Assembly: GCA_004519485.1 (NCBI GenBank)
Contig: CP038129.1
Span: 310,001-374,000 of the forward strand
Direction: 5' to 3'
DNA length: 64,000 bases
DNA from: Nannochloropsis oceanica
Lineage: Eukaryota; Sar; Eustigmatophyceae; Eustigmatales; Monodopsidaceae
A model generated the notes under the pieces. It was not told the origin of the DNA and ran no database searches. It saw only the letters and a list, made by a program, of their open reading frames with translations. Positions 58,521 to 64,000 of this stretch are shown here, one piece after another; the first letter of the stretch is position 1, and every line of letters begins with the position of its first letter. The position numbers were made by a program, and so were the translations under genes.

Positions 58521-61314
58521 ATCATCCGGATCCCTCTTCTTGATCTTCATTACTAAGTTCTCTACCCTCTCGGAATCATCGGCATGCTTATCATAATATG
58601 GAATGTCATTACACTCGCTGCATTCCCTCCACGTCTTGGACATGTCTTTTCCATCCCGACAGCAGGTAGATGCTGATTTAAAGAGCCATTCTTTTTCTTT
58701 CTTGACCTCTTGCACATAGTACACAGGAAACTTTCCCTCACTCTTCCTCGCCCTTGACTGCACCCTCCCTCCCGATCATCCGGATCCCTCTTCTTGATCT
58801 TCATTACTAAGTTCTCTACCCTCTCGGAATCATCGGCATGCTTATCATAATATGGAATGTCATTACACTCGCTGCATTCCCTCCACGTCTTGGACATGTC
58901 TTTTCCATCCCGACAGCAGGTAGATGCTGATTTAAAGAGCCATTCTTTTTCTTTCTTGACCTCTTGCACATAGTACACAGGAAACTTTCCCTCACTCTTC
59001 CTCGCCCTTGACTGCACCCTCCCTCCCGATCATCCGGATCCCTCTTCTTGATCTTCATTACTAAGTTCTCTACCCTCGCGGAATCATCGGCATGCTTATC
59101 ATAATATGGAATGTCATTACACTCGCTGCATTCCCTCCACGTCTTGGACATGTCTTTTCCATCCCGACAGCAGGTAGATGCTGATTTAAAGAGCCATTCT
59201 TTTTCTTTCTTGACCTCTTGCACATAGTACACAGGAAACTTTCCCTCACTCTTCCTCGCCCTTGACTGCACCCTCCCTCCCGATCATCCGGATCCCTCTT
59301 CTTGATCTTCATTACTAAGTTCTCTACCCTCTCGGAATCATCGGCATGCTTATCATAATATGGAATGTCATTACACTCGCTGCATTCCCTCCACGTCTTG
59401 GACATGTCTTTTCCATCCCGACAGCAGGTAGATGCTGATTTAAAGAGCCATTCTTTTTCTTTCTTGACCTCTTGCACATAGTACACAGGAAACTTTCCCT
59501 CACTCTTCCTCGCCCTTGACTGCACCCTCCCTCCCGATCATCCGGATCCCTCTTCTTGATCTTCATTACTAAGTTCTCTACCCTCGCGGAATCATCGGCA
59601 TGCTTATCATAATATGGAATGTCATTACACTCGCTGCATTCCCTCCACGTCTTGGACATGTCTTTTCCATCCCGACAGCAGGTAGATGCTGATTTAAAGA
59701 GCCATTCTTTTTCTTTCTTGACCTCTTGCACATAGTACACAGGAAACTTTCCCTCACTCTTCCTCGCCCTTGACTGCACCCTCCCTCCCGATCATCCGGA
59801 TCCCTCTTCTTGATCTTCATTACTAAGTTCTCTACCCTCTCGGAATCATCGGCATGCTTATCATAATATGGAATGTCATTACACTCGCTGCATTCCCTCC
59901 ACGTCTTGGACATGTCTTTTCCATCCCGACAGCAGGTAGATGCTGATTTAAAGAGCCATTCTTTTTCTTTCTTGACCTCTTGCACATAGTACACAGGAAA
60001 CTTTCCCTCACTCTTCCTCGCCCTTGACTGCACCCTCCCTCCCGATCATCCGGATCCCTCTTCTTGATCTTCATTACTAAGTTCTCTACCCTCGCGGAAT
60101 CATCGGCATGCTTATCATAATATGGAATGTCATTACACTCGCTGCATTCCCTCCACGTCTTGGACATGTCTTTTCCATCCCGACAGCAGGTAGATGCTGA
60201 TTTAAAGAGCCATTCTTTTTCTTTCTTGACCTCTTGCACATAGTACACAGGAAACTTTCCCTCACTCTTCCTCGCCCTTGACTGCACCCTCCCTCCCGAT
60301 CATCCGGATCCCTCTTCTTGATCTTCATTACTAAGTTCTCTACCCTCTCGGAATCATCGGCATGCTTATCATAATATGGAATGTCATTACACTCGCTGCA
60401 TTCCCTCCACGTCTTGGACATGTCTTTTCCATCCCGACAGCAGGTAGATGCTGATTTAAAGAGCCATTCTTTTTCTTTCTTGACCTCTTGCACATAGTAC
60501 ACAGGAAACTTTCCCTCACTCTTCCTCGCCCTTGACTGCACCCTCCCTCCCGATCATCCGGATCCCTCTTCTTGATCTTCATTACTAAGTTCTCTACCCT
60601 CGCGGAATCATCGGCATGCTTATCATAATATGGAATGTCATTACACTCGCTGCATTCCCTCCACGTCTTGGACATGTCTTTTCCATCCCGACAGCAGGTA
60701 GATGCTGATTTAAAGAGCCATTCTTTTTCTTTCTTGACCTCTTGCACATAGTACACAGGAAACTTTCCCTCACTCTTCCTCGCCCTTGACTGCACCCTCC
60801 CTCCCGATCATCCGGATCCCTCTTCTTGATCTTCATTACTAAGTTCTCTACCCTCTCGGAATCATCGGCATGCTTATCATAATATGGAATGTCATTACAC
60901 TCGCTGCATTCCCTCCACGTCTTGGACATGTCTTTTCCATCCCGACAGCAGGTAGATGCTGATTTAAAGAGCCATTCTTTTTCTTTCTTGACCTCTTGCA
61001 CATAGTACACAGGAAACTTTCCCTCACTCTTCCTCGCCCTTGACTGCACCCTCCCTCCCGATCATCCGGATCCCTCTTCTTGATCTTCATTACTAAGTTC
61101 TCTACCCTCTCGGAATCATCGGCATGCTTATCATAATATGGAATGTCATTACACTCGCTGCATTCCCTCCACGTCTTGGACATGTCTTTTCCATCCCGAC
61201 AGCAGGTAGATGCTGATTTAAAGAGCCATTCTTTTTCTTTCTTGACCTCTTGCACATAGTACACAGGAAACTTTCCCTCACTCTTCCTCGCCCTTGACTG
61301 CACCCTCCCTCCCG
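58521..61314. repeat. 254-bp tandem array, exactly 11 units
   Basis: Units begin ATCATCCGGATCCC at 58521, 58775, 59029 and so on to 61061, and the array ends at 61314, so its length is exactly 11 x 254. Units are identical except at one base: CTCTCGG or CTCGCGG, in the order T,T,G,T,G,T,G,T,G,T,T. Since 254 is not a multiple of 3, the array cannot be one continuous reading frame. The minus-strand unit does encode RKSEGKFPVYYVQEVKKEKE and a Cys-containing stretch. The left flank continues that frame for 27 codons (from QGQELCILTEEG), so the array may have arisen from within a gene. Confidence 0.97.
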
Positions 61315-61446
61315 CTACGCGCTGCTTTGGCAGCTCCACGATTTTAACAAGCCGGAAACGACCACGACATATTCAATTCTTCGGCTTGATGTCCGAATAC
61401 ACTTTGTGCTGGCCTTCGTCCGCGCACATCAGCACCGAGGTGTAAA

Positions 61447-61740
61447 TTGCTGTCGCTTCGCTTTTTTTTCGCCTCTCCAGAGCTTAGGGAGGTCCACCGA
61501 CACTCTGTCTTGATGTCCATGTGGGTAAAGTCTTGTCTTATCGACAATGGCCTCAAAGTCGATGATTTTGTCGGTGTCCTGAGCGATAGCGGAAACGATG
61601 TGAAGCGGTGCTGCCAATTAATTGGGTGTAGACTGCATTTATTGAATAGAGCGCTTGTGGATGCGCTGGGGTGGACAGAGACCTCGACGGCGGAGGACTG
61701 TGGAGGCCAGGCAGGGAGGGAGGGAGGGAGGGAGGTAAAG
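61447..61740 (+). mobile_element. Possible hAT-type transposase fragment
   Basis: An ORF contains GLKVDDFVGVLSDSGNDVKR followed by CCQLIGCRLHLLNRALVDAL, resembling the D-N and C-x-H-x-LN region of hAT transposases. Only this fragment is visible. It ends in a GGGA microsatellite. Confidence 0.4.
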
Positions 61741-62487
61741 TGAGAGTGGCGATAAGAACATGTCTTTAGTCAGCAGTGACAGCGACGAGGACAATTTGAA
61801 AGACGACCAAATGGCGACAGAGGCGAGATTCTTTTTACCTGAAGAAAACTTAGGGCCTATAATTGATAAGGGGTATGATGTGGAAGTCATCGAAATGTAA
61901 TGGGATGGAGGAGAGATCAGAATTAAACAAATGTGATAGAAGAAGTGAAACAGGTATGTGCGGAAGAAGAAAAACATCCATAAAAGACCTGCGTTCGATT
62001 AATTTCTGTCAGTTTGACTGCGCACCAGATATGCTAAATTGCTTTGACCCGGCAGTGTACAGGCGACTCAAGCGCGAGCGGGTCCGGAGTATTTAATTAA
62101 TTAGTCCGCAAGCCACAAAATTCGCGCATTATTTCTGGTACTCAGCATTTAAGATATTTTATATTCGCACGCGAAAACGGGATTTTTATTTTATGCCCTG
62201 AGGAAGTGATGCCAGCATTTTGTATAGGAAGATTTACCACTGCACGTCCGCAAGTCGTCCAATTTGCGCAAGATACCCGGCGGCCGGCAAAACAACACAT
62301 TTTCGCGCGCGAATCCATCCCGTGTGGCCTGCATTTCGTACATATGTCGTTACATTATAGATGAATTCCACGCCTTGACGGAGCGAATGCCTGTCCTTTG
62401 ATCATGAAATGTACACTCTGACGAATTAGTGCCTGTACTTTGTACACGATTACATGGTTGGACAAACAATGAACGAAGTGAACGAAT
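61741..62487. other. Intergenic, no gene seen
   Basis: A short ORF (61863-62096) is basic and Cys-containing without a recognised family. Confidence 0.35.
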
Positions 62488-62859
62488 TACTTTTTGGGGT
62501 TTTTAATCACCATAACGAGCCTTGTCACCGACATAAAGACATTTCTTTCTATCATATTTTGAGCACCAAAATAAGCCCGCCCCGCATGACGGGGAAGCTG
62601 CCGGCATCAGTCTCACTCGTTGGCGCGGGATGACCGGCAGCCAAAGGAGCGGCTTGTTTAGAGCGGGATGGCGTCATCGTCCCGCGAAAACACCAGTGGC
62701 CTGATGCCGGCAGCTTCCCCGTCATGCGGGGCGGGCTTATTTTGGTGCTCAAAATATGATAGAAAGAAATGTCTTTATGCCGGTGACAAGGCTCGTTATG
62801 GTGATTAAAACCCCAAAAAATTAGAAAGAGCAAAAAATTTACATAACTTTCTGTATAGT
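62488..62859. repeat. Foldback element, copy 6
   Basis: Shares the GAGCACCAAAATAAGCCC/GGGCTTATTTTGGTGCTC arms and ends CATAACTTTCTGTATAG. Its outer left arm is shortened. With copy 1 it forms a subgroup in which the inner arm reads GACATTTCTTTCTATCA instead of CATCTACTTCTATCA. Confidence 0.85.
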
Positions 62860-62980
62860 ACGTTACTACCGAGTACATGGTTAGTATATGGTTACGCATT
62901 TGTTTTTCGATTCCAAAGAGAAAATTCATCGATTTCCTTGATCCCCAACTTCTCATATCACATCCAATGAAAGATAAAGG

Positions 62981-63947
62981 ATGGAAACATGGCCAGCAAC
63001 ATTAGGCCTCCGACCATCATCTTCTATCTCGCACACTGTCCTGCTACTACTTATCGGAGCATTCTCATATTGCTGCTCAACGAAAAATATATCTATCAAG
63101 GCATGGAGACAGGAGTCAATTAGTCCCCACAAGCATACGTTGAAGGTGGGACCTTCTCCTATCGAGCTATGGACCCTATTTCCTCAAGGTAAGAGGATTT
63201 ATCTCATTAAGCTGGTAGGTGTGGCGGACTTTTAACCGCGCAATTGCACACATCTTTCTACTTGTGCTTTGATATAGGTTATGATAACGAAACCGCAGTG
63301 GTCCAGCGACGAATCAAAGAGAACCAGAATCCGCTGGACTGCGAAAATGGAAAATATTTTTTATACAACCTCAACAATTATGGCATGGGTTCTGACCTTC
63401 ATACGCTTGGCAAGTAGACAATATATCCCTTTGAAAGGACAGAGTCATCTATTGATCAAACCCGTGGGGCACACACACAACTACAGGTCTTATGATTGGC
63501 TTTGCAATGCAGCACAACCGCACCCTGCTCTACCATCCGCAGACGTAAGTGCTATGGGAGAAGTCAATCGTTATTCTGTCGCGATTCAGATCATAATTTA
63601 TGATTCCTTTCCCAAACATAGCAACTGGCGATACACATCTGAGCATATTTGCCATGAAATTTTGACTCCTGATTGTTTTTTCAGACCGCTTTCACGATGC
63701 CAGGTCTGTATTTTATGCTCTTTTACTTGTACCTTCAATCAATATTTTCTCTGAACCACGGCCTATAACAGTACATGGCAAACAGCATAGATGTCGTCAG
63801 CAAAGAGTTTAGTGATACTTCACGGGACCTTGTGGATGACCAGTTCCTGCTGGCCCCGAGCTGTTTTGATTTGGACAAAGGTCTTATTCCCAGTCTGTCC
63901 GACTGGCCGACGAAAGGCATCTCATGGTGGAGGGCGCAAACAACAAG
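62981..63947 (+). CDS. Fucosyltransferase-like type II membrane protein, 5' part (runs off the right edge)
   Basis: Deduced exons 62981-63188, 63278-63409, 63487-63544, 63622-63703 and 63772-63947 are in consistent phase and encode about 184 residues before the window ends inside or after an intron. METWPATLGLRPSSSISHTV is followed by a signal-anchor (LLLLIGAFSYCC). Then come RRIKENQNPLDCENGKYF, YGMGSDLHTL joined to GLMIGFAMQHNRTLLYHP, WRYTSEHICHEIL, PDCFFRPLSRCQ and KGISWWRAQTTR. This is the N-terminal block order of fucosyltransferase-like enzymes (QNPxDC, GxGSxLH, NRTLLY, CFFxPLSxC, WWRAQ). The second intron needs a GC donor (GCAAGT). The catalytic H-x-R motif would lie beyond the window. 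Confidence 0.7.
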
Positions 63948-64000
63948 GTAATCAAACACGGCATGCATTCCCTACTTTCCTTTAACGATCTGTTTGTAGC

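Noticed and set aside
58521-61314. CRISPR-like array
   Set aside because: Direct repeats of 254 bp with no spacers, in a eukaryotic context.
58562-61339. Ladder of 151-codon ORFs in the 254-bp array
   Set aside because: Each ORF changes repeat phase and stops within the second unit; they reflect an array period that is not a multiple of 3, not a gene family.

Overview
The window comes from a nuclear genome of a microbial eukaryote. Genes are split by short introns (about 50-140 bp) with GT-AG borders, often with a GTACGT or GTAAGT donor. Most proteins begin with a signal peptide or a single type II signal-anchor. A chitin-binding/chitin-deacetylase protein, a DUF1194-collagen surface protein and a decayed giant-virus capsid gene would suit a protist or alga, perhaps a stramenopile, but nothing here fixes the lineage. 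No rRNA, tRNA, CRISPR array or operon was seen.

Layout. 0-5.3 kb: two divergent secreted-protein genes with homologous promoter, 5' leader, signal-peptide exon and first intron but different mature proteins; the right-hand one is a von Willebrand A (DUF1194-like) protein with a roughly 630-residue Gly-X-Thr collagen-like stalk. 6.3-14.6 kb: three membrane-anchored carbohydrate-active genes (a five-exon DUF5672 protein, a GH130/GT108-like beta-propeller protein, and a nine-exon fucosyltransferase-like protein) among relics of a WbsX gene. 15-20 kb: foldback element, then an intact WbsX-glycosyltransferase fusion gene on the minus strand. 20-25 kb: orphan duplicated upstream block, a hAT-like MITE, a nucleocytovirus capsid fossil and a broken PAS-domain gene. 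25.4-35.5 kb: GT25-family and HtrL/YibB (WlaTC)-like glycosyltransferases, including a very recent 3.1-kb tandem duplication. 36-38 kb: degraded or unresolved glycosyltransferase exons. 38.7-40.9 kb: a secreted protein with seven hevein domains and a CE4 deacetylase domain. 43.4-44.2 kb: a secreted 2-oxoglutarate/Fe(II) oxygenase-like protein. 45-51 kb: mostly unassigned, with an FkbM methyltransferase relic. 51.9-54.7 kb: degraded Harbinger/PIF-like transposase and coiled-coil exons. 55-58 kb: the second, inverted copy of the WbsX fusion. 58.5-61.3 kb: a perfect 11-copy 254-bp tandem array. 63-64 kb: the 5' part of a second fucosyltransferase-like gene, running off the window.

Taken together the window looks like a eukaryotic glycan-diversification island. 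It holds at least seven intact or near-intact Golgi-type glycosyltransferase-like genes from families best known in bacterial surface-polysaccharide loci (WbsX, HtrL/YibB, DUF5672, FkbM, GT25). They lie beside two secreted extracellular-matrix proteins built from expanding tandem repeats, and are interleaved with foldback elements, segmental duplications and gene relics. That the enzymes modify the matrix proteins is inference. All exon borders were deduced by eye from splice signals, reading phase and family motifs, without transcript evidence.
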